64,000 nucleotides of DNA from Lachancea mirantina (taxonomy: Eukaryota > Ascomycota > Saccharomycetes > Saccharomycetales > Saccharomycetaceae), in NCBI GenBank assembly GCA_900074745.1, contig LT598465.1, positions 62,001 through 126,000 of the forward strand, written 5' to 3'. The position numbers and the translations under genes are program-made. Of the stretch, positions 27,331 to 37,388 are shown piece by piece. Positions within the stretch are counted from its first letter, which is position 1, and every line of letters begins with the position of its first letter. Under the pieces are notes generated by a model, which did no database searches, was not told the DNA's origin, and saw only the letters and a program-made list of their open reading frames with translations.

Positions 27331-28830
27331 CTAGTTGGCAGATTTTATGATGTTTTCTAGTTGCTGCCTGCTATGTTTATTGAATCCAACGACATTTATG
27401 GCGCCGTCTGATTTTTGATTGATTGCGCCCAGCAAATTGCGTAATTCTTGAGGAGCTGGAGGCTTTTGAATCTCATTCAAAAGGAATCCAACCATTGAAA
27501 AGTTATCATTGAGTGCGAACTGCATTGCAAATTCGCGCTGGATGTCATCAAGAGGTAAGCTTATCCTGACATTAATGACGCGATGATATAGTGAATTTAG
27601 TCCGATCGAATTTTGAAGTTTATCCCTGGTCAGAGATCCTACTCTCTCAATGAAGTGAGGCAAACTTTCTGTGAGAAGAGTATCGCTCAAATCCGAGCTT
27701 TCAATTAATTCTAAGAGACTACCCACTTCATTAAAATGACGGCAATTCGATATCAAATGATGAACGATCTTAGGAGATAAAACTGTGCGGAACACCGGCA
27801 AAAAGTCTGAAATGTAGGCAAATCTTCTTAAAATTTGATCGCGATTATTTTTTGAGGGATATGCGCTGTCGACTAAGTTCAAATACGTCTCAATCAAATC
27901 CTTGTTTGGACAAAGCCCTCTTCCGATGAGATCGCTCATTATAAATTTACTGTCATTCAGATTGTTGACGCTCACCATGAATTTTAAAAGCTCCTGAGAA
28001 ATCTTAGCATCCTGGCACAGTAAATAATGCTGGGCGTTAAAGCGGTCTCCAATTGCATGCAGAAATTGAGTGACACTAGAGGCAAGCTCCGGAGTCGGTT
28101 GGGAGTCAAATTTTTCGATCGAATAAAGCGCTTGCAACAGAATTAGTTCTGCGACGGCTACTTGATCAATGTCAATAGTCAGAAATTTAGCCGCACAATT
28201 TAAAATCGCTATTAAATCTGATTCTGAACGACAATAGTCCTGCATTAGGCATAAAAAGACTTCTTCACTGAATAATTTTTGGTCGTTTGAACGATTTTGC
28301 AGGTTTTCCAGACCCTGAAGAATCTTACCCACTCTCAAAGAAGGTTTTGTAGCCCCAGAAGCGTCAAATAAAGCCTGCTCTAATTGATTCTTTTGTTCTA
28401 AATTCAATTTAGTCGGGCGTACATTTTCAGAATTACTGTTTGCCTCGATAATGGCTAATTTGTTGGCGTTAACAGACTTTTCTCTTAAATCAGTGATCCA
28501 TTTACTTACACCGCGAACCGTATCAAACTCGCATCTTGCATTTACCAGGATCTTTGTCAAATTTTTTGGGTGTGTAATAATAGCCGGCATAACAGGTAGT
28601 CCATCAAGCAGGGAAGGCCTTACTTCTGTCATACACAAAGACACGCATTCCGCCACATTTGGAGAGTAAAATGCATGGTTAAGATCGTTTGTCTGAGGTA
28701 CAACATGATTTGATCTGCAAAAAGGCGAATTGTTATCGTGCTTATACTGATTTTTCGGAATCGAACCAATAGCCTTCATATCGGCACCCAGAGACAAGAA
28801 CCGTTTACTTTGCAATTTCCATTTGGTCAT
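27331..28830 (-). CDS. AEP1: Mitochondrial expression factor Aep1 (probable)
   Basis: Probable counterpart of Aep1 (YMR064W), a nuclear-encoded factor needed for expression of the mitochondrial gene for ATP synthase subunit 9. 499 residues (S. cerevisiae 518) from the ATG at 28830. The N-terminus MTKWKLQSKRFLSLGADMKA is basic and lacks early acidic residues, consistent with mitochondrial import. The rest is a divergent helical protein rich in Leu, Asn and Ser with no domain I can name; such organelle expression factors evolve fast. The name depends chiefly on its place between KAR5 and RIM9. Confidence 0.75.
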   Translation of the reverse strand: MTKWKLQSKRFLSLGADMKAIGSIPKNQYKHDNNSPFCRSNHVVPQTNDLNHAFYSPNVAECVSLCMTEVRPSLLDGLPVMPAIITHPKNLTKILVNARCEFDTVRGVSKWITDLREKSVNANKLAIIEANSNSENVRPTKLNLEQKNQLEQALFDASGATKPSLRVGKILQGLENLQNRSNDQKLFSEEVFLCLMQDYCRSESDLIAILNCAAKFLTIDIDQVAVAELILLQALYSIEKFDSQPTPELASSVTQFLHAIGDRFNAQHYLLCQDAKISQELLKFMVSVNNLNDSKFIMSDLIGRGLCPNKDLIETYLNLVDSAYPSKNNRDQILRRFAYISDFLPVFRTVLSPKIVHHLISNCRHFNEVGSLLELIESSDLSDTLLTESLPHFIERVGSLTRDKLQNSIGLNSLYHRVINVRISLPLDDIQREFAMQFALNDNFSMVGFLLNEIQKPPAPQELRNLLGAINQKSDGAINVVGFNKHSRQQLENIIKSAN

Positions 28831-29351
28831 ATTTCAAAGAAAGGGATACTCGCTAAACGATTGAGGCTTAAATTGTCTTCAATTCAAAGCTTTCTTTCTA
28901 CACGCTCGGCACTGTTTAACAGACAAATTTTTCGACGCTGAGGTTCTTAGATCTTCATCAACTTCATCAGTTAAACATCAAGAGTTAATACAGTGACGAA
29001 GACCGAGGCTCTAGGCCCTTTAAACTTGTAGTTATCTATTAACGGCTAGAGAGCTTAAAAAAGCTCATAAAAATGGTATGAACTGAGCGACTTATTGTTG
29101 TTTGTCGAGCGACGAAAAGCTACGCAGAAGAAATTTGAAGGGACACTCTGAAGTGTCTCGACGCAGGCCTTAGCGATGATCGCGACTTGATCTAATACCT
29201 TTGCCTAGATGGTTCTCTTTCCATTATGTTTCTGATGGTCGAGGCGTACATACCGGCAAATAGATAGAATGCTGAATCTCACAATAAATTTCACTCGGTC
29301 TCGACAGCGTGATTTCTTGATCAAACAGCGACAGTAATCATCAGTCCCTCG
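28831..29351. promoter_or_regulatory. RIM9-AEP1 intergenic region
   Basis: A 521-base gap with the AEP1 promoter and the RIM9 3' end. The only structure noted is a short inverted repeat GAGCTT-AAAA-AAGCTC at 29051-29066. TGATGAAG-like strings on the minus strand near 28960-28980 recall C boxes of snoRNAs, but no complete C/D pair is convincing. Confidence 0.4.
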
Positions 29352-30068
29352 CTACGTATCGTCTCTCGTGAAACCGACTTGAGGTTTCTGATACAGATGG
29401 TTGCTCTGCAAGTCGTCAAACGTCGAATCCTCTGAAAAAGTTGGTCGTAAATCAGAGGATTTGCCTTGATGTAACGGGATGAACTCAACCTCGTCCTTTC
29501 CGTGTAATCGATCGTATCTCTGTATGGAATTCACTCTTCTCAAGAAACACATGACGCATGTAGTAATGACGATCAAAATGATACTTACGAGCAAAAGCCA
29601 GCCTGGCCAAGCCAGGTAGGGGACGAATAAGAGGATGTCAACCAAATAGCTCAGAAGCGAAAGCAATACTGTAGGTATTGACCACAGCACCATCCCCAAG
29701 ATAAGCTGACGTGATTGTTCGAATTTCTTACAATTCAGAACAACGGCCATAGCCCATAGCACCGCCGTGAAACCAAGTGCAATAGGATGTACTAACAATA
29801 ATCTGGATAAAGTCGCTTTGGCTCTTGATGGGAAAAAATCCTCCTTGTAGTAATATTCGATTTCTTTCATAGTTGTCGTATACCGAATGCTATCATTCGC
29901 GCATGTATTCCCATCAACCGAACACCATCCAAAAACTCCAAATTTTCGGTCCTGATACATACAGAGGTAAAGCGACTCGACAGCCGGGATCGATATAACA
30001 GGCAGAATTTGAAATGCTAAAGCCACTGAAGTCAGGACGAAAACGCCTTTTCGATAGATTTCCAGCAT
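29352..30068 (-). CDS. RIM9: pH-sensing pathway membrane protein Rim9 (PalI family)
   Basis: Plasma-membrane component of the Rim101 alkaline-pH signalling pathway, of the SUR7/PalI family. 238 residues from the ATG at 30068 (S. cerevisiae 239); upstream codons in frame contain no ATG. Four membrane segments are visible: FVLTSVALAFQILPVISI near residue 10, LLLVHPIALGFTAVLWAMAVVL, LILGMVLWSIPTVLLSLLSYLV and LAWPGWLLLVSIILIVITTCVM. The first extracellular loop has the family's FGVFGWCSVDGNTC pattern with two cysteines. Order KAR5-AEP1-RIM9 matches YMR065W-YMR063W. Confidence 0.93.
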   Translation of the reverse strand: MLEIYRKGVFVLTSVALAFQILPVISIPAVESLYLCMYQDRKFGVFGWCSVDGNTCANDSIRYTTTMKEIEYYYKEDFFPSRAKATLSRLLLVHPIALGFTAVLWAMAVVLNCKKFEQSRQLILGMVLWSIPTVLLSLLSYLVDILLFVPYLAWPGWLLLVSIILIVITTCVMCFLRRVNSIQRYDRLHGKDEVEFIPLHQGKSSDLRPTFSEDSTFDDLQSNHLYQKPQVGFTRDDT

Positions 30069-30209
30069 TTCCCCGCTAAGTCTCAAAAAAACGTCAACCA
30101 GCGACCCACTTTACGGACGTTGTCATCAGTTTTTCCCAATCAAGGTTTAAGATTTAATCGTTAATGCGGTTCTTGGTCCTTTGTCGTCTACTAAGTCAGT
30201 TTGATAAAA

Positions 30210-30248
30210 TGAAAAATTTGTCCGAGATTCGAATCTTCGCGATGAGAT
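30210..30248 (+). promoter_or_regulatory. RRPE and PAC before DHR2
   Basis: TGAAAAATTT at 30210-30219 and GCGATGAGAT at 30239-30248, 100 and 71 bases before the DHR2 ATG. This repeats the arrangement seen before SDA1 and marks DHR2 as part of the ribosome-biogenesis regulon. Confidence 0.85.
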
Positions 30249-30318
30249 GAGCTATCGATAGAAAAAGCTTCAACAAACCAAAGAACAAACCAGGTGGCAT
30301 TCGAATTATAATAGCCTC

Positions 30319-32433
30319 ATGAAACAGCAGAAAGGATACAGCCGCAATGGTAATAGTGCTTTCAAGGTTTCGAAAACTGTAAATTTTAGAGGAAAAATTG
30401 GCGATGAAAGCGATGAGCATAGCGACGACGATATTGTCGAGCGTATACAAAATAAGCACCGATTGAAAGAATGTTCAAGAAGCCTTTTGAAATTGAGACA
30501 AACTCTCCCGGTTTATAAAAGCAGGGAAGCGATATTGGGTCATATCAATAAGAATTCTGTCACAATTTTGATCGGTGAGACGGGTTCGGGGAAATCGACT
30601 CAAATTCCACAATTTCTATTAGATCAACTTGGGAACGGCAATAAGAAAAAAATTGCCGTTACTCAGCCCCGTAGAGTCGCGGCTATCAACTTGGCGTCAC
30701 GGGTTGCCCAAGAACACGGATGCCGCTTGGGTGACAGGGTTGGATATTCCGTGAGATTCGATAATAAATCGGGCTCGAGGACTAGACTGAAATATCTTAC
30801 GGATGGTATGCTTTTAAGAGAATTGATGCTCAACAAGAAGTTGAGTGAATACTCGCATGTGATTATAGATGAGGCGCACGAGCGAACCATTTTGACGGAC
30901 TTGATACTTGGGTTTTTGAAAGAGTTGCTCAATGGTGCTAGACCAGACTTGAAAGTTATCGTTATGTCTGCCACTTTACAAGCCGACAAGTTTAGCAATT
31001 TTTTCGGTGGGGCGCCGATCTTGTTTGTCGAGGGCCGTAAATTTCCCGTCGAGCGAAACTGCTTGAAGGAGCCCTGCGACGACATTGTCGACGCCGTAGT
31101 GCGATGCTGCGTGCAAATCAATCAATCCGAGCAGACAGGCGATATCTTGTGTTTCTTGCCCGGTCAGGAAGAAATCGACAAAGCGGTTCTGGTGCTGAAA
31201 AAGATTTGTGAACATTTAGACAATTCAATGCCGCGTCTCGTGCCGCTGCCATTATACGCAGCTTTACCACCAGCGGAGCAGAACAAGGTTTTTTTACCAA
31301 TCAAGGGATTCAAGCGCAAAGTCGTTCTTTCGACCAATATAGCCGAGACCTCCGTTACGATTCCAGGCGTGAAGTACGTGGTAGATTCCGGGCTGCGTAA
31401 GGTCAAAGTTTGGCGTCATCAGCTCGGACTCGCGACGCTGCTGACAGTTCCAATTTCAAAAGCAAGTGCTGCTCAAAGAACCGGTCGTGCTGGCAGAGAA
31501 AGCGCCGGCAAGTGTTTCCGATTGTATCGCGAACAAGATTTTTTCAAATTGCCAGCGCAGACAGAGGCTGAGATTGCTAGAAGCGACGTCGTGTCACCGG
31601 TACTGTTTTTGAAAAAAATCGGTGTCAAGGACCTCGTAAACTGGTCTTGGCTCGAGAGCCCAGGCAAAGAGGCCATTTTGCTTGCGTTGCAGGAACTGTA
31701 CCAATTAGGGGCCCTGGATGACAGCGGGACCATCACTAACAGAGGACAACAGATGGCGTTACTGCCGTTGGCACCACATCTCAGTAGCGTGCTGCTTCGC
31801 GCACATGAGACCGGATGTCTGCTACCGGTAATAGACATAGTGTCGTGTCTTACTGTCGAGAACCTGCTCCTGAACCCGCAACCCGAACAACGAGACCAAG
31901 TGAACGAACGTCGGTTTTCCGTCGCTACCAAAGGCGCGACCCACGGCGACCTTATTATGTTGAAAGAGCTCTACGATGCGTACGGGTCGTTCAGCGACAG
32001 AGGCGAGCAGAAGGACTGGTGCAAAGAGTTGTGTATTTCCCAGCGTGGATTCAAGAATGTTGTCAAGGTAAGGGCCCAGTTGGTGTCGTACATGGAGCGA
32101 CTGTTCCTATTCCGAGCAGGCGATGCTGCAAACGTCGTGAACGACACAAGCGACACCCTCGACGTTGAGTCGATTCTCAAGTGTTTTCTCGCTGGTTTCG
32201 TTAAGAACACGGCCATCGGGATGCCCGACAGATCATTCCGAACCGTGACTACGGGCGAGCCCATCTCGGTGCACCCCTCCTCGATGCTGTTTATGGACGG
32301 AACATGTCCTGCGATCTTGTATATCGAGTACGTGTTTACTACGAAGGGCTACGCTCGGAACGTGAGCCGCATAGAGCTGTCGTGGCTCCAAGAGGTAGCC
32401 GGGTTAACCGCGGCAAAGGAGAGTGCTCGCTGA
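30319..32433 (+). CDS. DHR2: DEAH-box RNA helicase Dhr2
   Basis: Nucleolar DEAH-box helicase required for 18S rRNA synthesis. 704 residues (S. cerevisiae 735). Motifs in order: GETGSGKST (I, near residue 92), TQPRRVAA (Ia), DEAHER (II), SATLQ (III), STNIAETSVTIPGVKYVVDSG (V region) and QRTGRAGR (VI), followed by the winged-helix, ratchet and OB parts of the DEAH/RHA family (ending LSWLQEVA). The N-terminal extension is short and basic. In S. cerevisiae it is YKL078W; here it is placed among YMR genes, as expected for an unduplicated ancestor. Confidence 0.95.
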   Translation: MKQQKGYSRNGNSAFKVSKTVNFRGKIGDESDEHSDDDIVERIQNKHRLKECSRSLLKLRQTLPVYKSREAILGHINKNSVTILIGETGSGKSTQIPQFLLDQLGNGNKKKIAVTQPRRVAAINLASRVAQEHGCRLGDRVGYSVRFDNKSGSRTRLKYLTDGMLLRELMLNKKLSEYSHVIIDEAHERTILTDLILGFLKELLNGARPDLKVIVMSATLQADKFSNFFGGAPILFVEGRKFPVERNCLKEPCDDIVDAVVRCCVQINQSEQTGDILCFLPGQEEIDKAVLVLKKICEHLDNSMPRLVPLPLYAALPPAEQNKVFLPIKGFKRKVVLSTNIAETSVTIPGVKYVVDSGLRKVKVWRHQLGLATLLTVPISKASAAQRTGRAGRESAGKCFRLYREQDFFKLPAQTEAEIARSDVVSPVLFLKKIGVKDLVNWSWLESPGKEAILLALQELYQLGALDDSGTITNRGQQMALLPLAPHLSSVLLRAHETGCLLPVIDIVSCLTVENLLLNPQPEQRDQVNERRFSVATKGATHGDLIMLKELYDAYGSFSDRGEQKDWCKELCISQRGFKNVVKVRAQLVSYMERLFLFRAGDAANVVNDTSDTLDVESILKCFLAGFVKNTAIGMPDRSFRTVTTGEPISVHPSSMLFMDGTCPAILYIEYVFTTKGYARNVSRIELSWLQEVAGLTAAKESAR

Positions 32434-33869
32434 CACGGCTGTGGCTTGTTTACGTAATGCATATATACCGAGGATGAACCGTTGCGGGGGTACCGCCGAG
32501 GTCCCCTAAAGGGGACCTCGGCGGCTAAACTCACGAAAGCCCGGCAGTCACTAGTGGCCTGAATGACTTAACAACAACCCACACATTATCATTTCAACAC
32601 CCATGCATTTGTGTGTTCGGCTATCGCTACGGCCGTTGACCGCGACAGACATAGGTTTCGATCCTTTGTAATCATTGCAGGGCCCCCCTCGCAGCAATGA
32701 CGTCATATGCTGCACTGAGGCCCGCCAAGGACATCAGCGGCGCTAATGAAATGAGCGCTCCATACGGCTCTAAGCACGAACCTCATCGTAGTGTTTACCC
32801 ACGTACTACAGGCATATGCCCAAAAGAAACAGATACCGCTAGACGCATGCAAAGCAGAAGCCGAACCGAGCAATTATACGACCCAGCTACGCTCGGACCA
32901 ACGGACTGTCACCGCCTCCTTCGAACGTTCCCCGGACTTCTCGAGACTCACACGGGCCCCCCAAAGCCTCATCCCCCTTTTGCCGCCCCACGAGCCCTTA
33001 CACCCCTTATGCGTTGCAGCGGAGTTCCCCGCCAAGTCATAGTGTCAAGCGAAAAAAGAAATCTACGTGCTGATACTTGCATTCTCAAAGACGTACGTAC
33101 GCTACATATGACGTCTTTCGTCCGGGTTTGCTAATCCCTGCGTCGAGCCTCCAGCGCATACGTCTTACGTCAAAAAACTTCCGCCGGCCCGAGGCATCCC
33201 ATCGGGCATCTCGCCGGCTCTGGCGTTTCTGGGCAAAAAATGTCCGAAAAAGCGGTCGACCCAAGAACGCCCAGACCTTCTGTCGCCGCGGTTATGTAAG
33301 CGTGCGTCGTAAAGAGCGTCTTGTGGCTCAGAAACCAGGGCACATGCTTTGTAAGCCCAGCTACGAGGATTTCTGTGCGTCAACCATGCTTTCACTCAGA
33401 AACATCCGCACGGCGCGTGCGGAGTTAGACATTTCTGCAAGCAAACGCTAACTCTATACTTTTGTGAGAGTATGCAGATCGGCGCCAGGGCTACTCTGAA
33501 GCAAGGAAGAGCAAGTAGAAACTCGTCATTTGGTTGGGCGTGAAAGGCAGTGATGCCCTCAGGGAGCACCGCAGGGAGAGCAACAGAAATAGACAAAGCA
33601 AGCGAATATAAGTTTCAGACGTTGCAGATGTATATAAAAGCGGGTGATTATTAAGTCTGTTGGGAAATTTTCGTGGAGAAATCTCAAGAGTTCATCAAGA
33701 ATTAGCGAGTCCATTTTGAACAAGTGACAAGAGTTCGCATCTCGAGTTGTTTTAGAGATTTTAGAGACTAGACACTTTTAGAGACTAATATTTTACAGAT
33801 TTTACAGATTTAACAGATCTTAAAGAAATCGCCGTCGTCTTAACTTTCGAGACTTTTACACATAACGCT
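32434..33869. promoter_or_regulatory. DHR2-STL1 intergenic region, STL1 upstream sequence
   Basis: A 1436-base gap, the second longest in the window. It contains a perfect hairpin at 32493-32524, STRE cores (CCCCT) at 32503, 32685, 32974 and 33003 plus AGGGG at 32510-32514, and a TATA box TATATAAAA at 33631-33639, about 231 bases before the STL1 ATG. A region of repeated TTTTAGAGA/TTTACAGA units at about 33750-33820 is probably STL1 5' leader. Frames of up to 124 codons (33077-33451) have the composition of noise and are not called. Confidence 0.6.
32493..32524. repeat. Perfect inverted repeat (14-bp arms, 4-base loop)
   Basis: Arms CCGCCGAGGTCCCC and GGGGACCTCGGCGG flank the loop TAAA, 60 bases past the DHR2 stop. 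As RNA it would be a very stable stem. It includes one CCCCT and one AGGGG, so it also contains two opposed STRE cores. Confidence 0.9.
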
Positions 33870-35594
33870 ATGGTTGGAAAACTCAGATTTGGCGGCAGAA
33901 CCAGCACCATGGGCCTTTCGGGTCGCGCTCTACGTCTGGCCATCACGATTACCGCGGTGACTGGGTTTTCACTTTTCGGATACGATCAGGGTCTTATGTC
34001 CGGTCTTATCACCGGTGACCAATTCAACTCTGAGTTCCCAGCGACGAAAGCACACGATGACTTGCGTAAGCCGGTCGTCGTACAAGGTGCTGTAACTAGT
34101 TGTTACGAAATTGGATGTTTCTTTGGATCCCTCTTCGTCATGTTCCGCGGTGAACACATCGGGCGTAAGCCGCTCGTGATCATTGGCGCCATCGCTACTA
34201 TCGTCGGTACCGTCATCTCTACAGCTGCATTTGGGCCCCACTGGGGTCTCGGTCAATTTGTCATCGGCAGAGTCATCACTGGTATGGGCACCGGGTTGAA
34301 CACATCTACTATTCCAGTGTGGCAATCCGAGATGTCCAAGCCGGAAAACAGAGGTATCTTGGTCAACTTGGAAGGTTCCGTCATCGCGGTAGGTACCATG
34401 ATTGCGTACTGGATCGATTTCGGGCTGTCGTTTGTCGACTCCTCGGTCCAATGGCGTTTCCCCGTCGCCATGCAGATCGTGTTCGCCATCATGCTTCTAG
34501 TTGGTATTTCCGAACTTCCCGACTCGCCTCGGTGGCTCATGTCCCAGGGCAGGCGCGAGGAAGCCATCTATGTTTTAGCGAAATTGGACAATCTCGACGA
34601 GAACGATGACTCGATTGTCGCCGAGGCCACTTTGATTCAAGACGCCGTTAACAGATTTAGACACGAAAAGAGATCTATCAAGGACTTGTTCACCGGAGGT
34701 AACACCCAAAACTTGCAGAGAGCGCTAATTGCCGCTTCTACCCAGTTTTTTCAACAGTTTACTGGTTGTAACGCGGCCATTTACTATTCGACCGTTCTTT
34801 TCGAACAAAGTATCGGTCTCGAGAGAAGACTAGCGTTGATTTTGGGTGGTGTCTTTTCCACCATTTACGCTTTGTTCACTATCCCATCTTTCTTCTTGGT
34901 CGAGAGCTTGGGTAGACGTAACCTGTTTTTACTCGGTGCCACCGGTCAAGCCGTCTCTTTTACCATTACTTTTGCATGTCTAATCAAGGACACTACCCAG
35001 AATGCAAAGGGTGCTGCTGTGGGTCTGTTTTTGTTCATTTGTTTCTTTGGTATGTCCATTTTGTCGCTACCCTGGATTTACCCACCAGAAATCGCTTCCA
35101 TGCGTGTTCGTTCGGCCACCAACGCGTTCTCTACTTGTACCAACTGGCTCTGTAACTTTGCCGTTGTCATGTTCACGCCTGTTTTCATTTCCGATGCTAA
35201 ATGGGGTTGCTATCTCTTCTTCGCCGTGATCAACTGGATCTACATCCCAGTCATTTTCTTCTTCTACCCAGAAACTGCTGGTAGATCTTTGGAAGAAATC
35301 GACATCATTTTCGCTAAGTCTCATACCGATGGTGTTATGCCATGGAGAGTCGCCGCGACTCTGCCCAAGTTGTCTTACTCTGAAATTGAGGACTATGCTA
35401 ACGCCATGGGTCTGTATGACGACGATCTCGAGAAAGAAGAGATGAACGACGACGAGAACGAGGAACTTGAGAAAGAGGCCAATCAAGGTGTCAATGGTTA
35501 CACTCTATTCCAAAAGAAGCCTTCAAATGAGGAAGAGATCCCAAGTCAGCAAAACGCTGAAGGTTCTTCTACTACTTCTCACAAAACAGAGTGA
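33870..35594 (+). CDS. STL1: Glycerol/H+ symporter, Stl1-like sugar porter
   Basis: Plasma-membrane transporter of the sugar porter family, most like Stl1 (YDR536W), which imports glycerol with protons during osmotic stress. 574 residues, 12 predicted membrane segments. Family motifs: GYDQGLMSGLITGDQF near residue 38, GRKPLVIIG, PDSPRWLMS, the QQFTGCNAAIYYSTVLF segment, LPWIYPPEIASM, ACTNWLCNFAVV-like FSTCTNWLCNFAVVMFTP, and PETAGRSLEEIDIIFAKS. The match to Stl1 runs the full length, including the acidic tail. It is not part of the ancestral order here; it separates DHR2 from ARG7. Upstream STREs and a TATA box suggest stress-inducible expression. Confidence 0.93.
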   Translation: MVGKLRFGGRTSTMGLSGRALRLAITITAVTGFSLFGYDQGLMSGLITGDQFNSEFPATKAHDDLRKPVVVQGAVTSCYEIGCFFGSLFVMFRGEHIGRKPLVIIGAIATIVGTVISTAAFGPHWGLGQFVIGRVITGMGTGLNTSTIPVWQSEMSKPENRGILVNLEGSVIAVGTMIAYWIDFGLSFVDSSVQWRFPVAMQIVFAIMLLVGISELPDSPRWLMSQGRREEAIYVLAKLDNLDENDDSIVAEATLIQDAVNRFRHEKRSIKDLFTGGNTQNLQRALIAASTQFFQQFTGCNAAIYYSTVLFEQSIGLERRLALILGGVFSTIYALFTIPSFFLVESLGRRNLFLLGATGQAVSFTITFACLIKDTTQNAKGAAVGLFLFICFFGMSILSLPWIYPPEIASMRVRSATNAFSTCTNWLCNFAVVMFTPVFISDAKWGCYLFFAVINWIYIPVIFFFYPETAGRSLEEIDIIFAKSHTDGVMPWRVAATLPKLSYSEIEDYANAMGLYDDDLEKEEMNDDENEELEKEANQGVNGYTLFQKKPSNEEEIPSQQNAEGSSTTSHKTE

Positions 35595-35983
35595 TTTTAA
35601 TTCACAAATCTCCACCCTATCCGTCATCACTTAATAGATTCCATTCTGCTATCTTTCCCCTTAATTGCATTCAGATATATATCATGTAACGTTTGAATAT
35701 CAGAGAAAGAAGAGTCATAAATATGAAAATTTGGTTTATTCTTTAATTTTAGTGTTGTTTACTATTAGCCTCAACCGCTTTGACTGTTGTGACTCTTAAT
35801 CGCCTTTTGGAAACTACGAGTCTTGGCAGTTTCGACAGTCCTGACAGTTGTGACTCTTAGTCACTATTTGATTTTCACGGTTGCAAGCTAACCATTACGC
35901 TTAAAAAAAACACTTTTAAGCGGATAAGCTTTACTAATTTCTAACAAGCTTTTTGTTCAGTGGTTATCAATCGTTAAGCAGAG
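35595..35983 (+). promoter_or_regulatory. ARG7 promoter with two Gcn4 cores
   Basis: TGACTC, the Gcn4 core, occurs at 35790-35795 and 35851-35856, 194 and 133 bases before the ARG7 ATG. The second lies in GTGAC-TCTTA-GTCAC, an inverted repeat. Similar short GACAGT/TGACTG units recur around them. General amino acid control of this arginine gene is a natural inference. Confidence 0.65.
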
Positions 35984-37309
35984 ATGAAAATTTCACTTTC
36001 TACGTGCCAAAAAGCTGTGAAGTCTATTGATAAGTACTCTCTTTATGTACCAAAGTCTGGAGTGTTTCCTCAAGGATTTAAAGCGGGCTCTTTAGCATCT
36101 GGGGTTAAAAAGAACGGGAACCTCGACCTTGGCATTATCTTGAACACCAATAAATCCAGACCATCCACTGCAGCAGCTGTTTTCACCACGAACAAATTCA
36201 AAGCTGCGCCAGTTCTATTATCGAAGAAGGTTTTAGATATTTCGGGAGGTGAAGGAGTTGATGCTATTGTAGTGAATTCTGGATGCGCTAACGCTGTTAC
36301 TGGTGATGTTGGATTGCAAGACGCAAAGCAGATGGTTGGTGTGGTCAATAAAAAAATTGGTTCTGAAAATGCGACGTTGGTAATGTCGACGGGCGTTATC
36401 GGCCAACGTTTACAAATGGCCAAAATCTCCAGTGGTATCGACCAAATCTTTGATGCAGACAAGTTTGGTGACGATCATGAATCCTGGTTGAATCTTGCCA
36501 AATCGATTTGCACCACCGATACTTTCCCTAAATTGATCACTTCCAAATTTAAGCTGCCAAGTGGCACTGAGTATACGCTTACAGGCATGGCGAAAGGTGC
36601 AGGTATGATTTGTCCTAACATGGCCACACTTTTGGGTTTTATTGTTACCGATTTGCCTATAAAGAGCAATGCTTTACAATCCATGCTTTCCTCCGCTGTG
36701 ACAAGATCCTTCAATTGCATATCTGTCGATGGCGACATGAGCACAAACGACACGATTTGTATGCTAGCCAATGGTGCTGTTGACACCGCAGTTGTTGATG
36801 TTACGTCCCCAGAATACGAACAAATCAAAGATCAGGTTACGAGCTTTGCTCAACGTCTCGCTCAACTTGTGGTTCGGGACGGAGAAGGTGCCACAAAATT
36901 CGTTACCGTGAATGTTAAAAATGCGTTGAATTTTGCGGATGCCAGGGTCATGGCTGAAGCAATTTCGAACTCCATGTTAGTGAAAACTGCCTTGTATGGC
37001 CAGGATGCCAACTGGGGTAGAATTTTGTGTGCGATTGGATATGCTAAGCTTGGCGATGTGGCCTCTTTGGATCAATCGAAAATTAACGTAAGTTTTGTCT
37101 CCACGGATGGGTCAGAGCCTCGCGAATTGAAGTTGATCGTTGATGGCGTACCACAACTGGATGTAGATGAGGAGAGAGCGTCTCAGATTCTAAGTTTGCC
37201 AGATCTCGAGGTTCTAGTTGACCTAGGCACAGGTAAGGAGGAATGTCAATTTTGGACCTGTGACTTGACTCAAGAATACGTTACCATCAATGGGGATTAT
37301 CGCTCGTAG
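35984..37309 (+). CDS. ARG7: Ornithine acetyltransferase Arg7
   Basis: Mitochondrial bifunctional enzyme of arginine synthesis (ArgJ family) that moves the acetyl group from N-acetylornithine to glutamate. 441 residues, the same length as S. cerevisiae Arg7 (ECM40, YMR062C). The precursor cleaves itself before a Thr nucleophile, seen in [16 protein letters not shown] at T215, giving alpha and beta chains. Other family blocks: [37 protein letters not shown] and the C-terminal ATCDLT-like [18 protein letters not shown]. The N-terminus [19 protein letters not shown] is basic, as for a matrix enzyme. Two Gcn4 cores lie upstream. Confidence 0.97.
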   Translation: MKISLSTCQKAVKSIDKYSLYVPKSGVFPQGFKAGSLASGVKKNGNLDLGIILNTNKSRPSTAAAVFTTNKFKAAPVLLSKKVLDISGGEGVDAIVVNSGCANAVTGDVGLQDAKQMVGVVNKKIGSENATLVMSTGVIGQRLQMAKISSGIDQIFDADKFGDDHESWLNLAKSICTTDTFPKLITSKFKLPSGTEYTLTGMAKGAGMICPNMATLLGFIVTDLPIKSNALQSMLSSAVTRSFNCISVDGDMSTNDTICMLANGAVDTAVVDVTSPEYEQIKDQVTSFAQRLAQLVVRDGEGATKFVTVNVKNALNFADARVMAEAISNSMLVKTALYGQDANWGRILCAIGYAKLGDVASLDQSKINVSFVSTDGSEPRELKLIVDGVPQLDVDEERASQILSLPDLEVLVDLGTGKEECQFWTCDLTQEYVTINGDYRS

Positions 37310-37388
37310 TTGAGCCAAGTTGGCGCTATTGAAGCTTTGATCAGCCGGCAGAATAATAAACACTTTTACAATATATAACAATGCATTC

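Noticed and set aside
28940-29000. C/D box snoRNA on the minus strand near the AEP1 start
   Set aside because: TGATGA-like strings are present but no matching D box and terminal stem could be placed.
32640-32670. GGTTTCGATCC as the B box of a tRNA gene
   Set aside because: No acceptor stem, A box or anticodon arm can be built around it on either strand.
33077-33451. 124-codon plus-strand frame before STL1
   Set aside because: Composition is Arg/Ser-rich noise, there are no protein-like blocks, and it sits in a promoter region with STREs and a TATA box.
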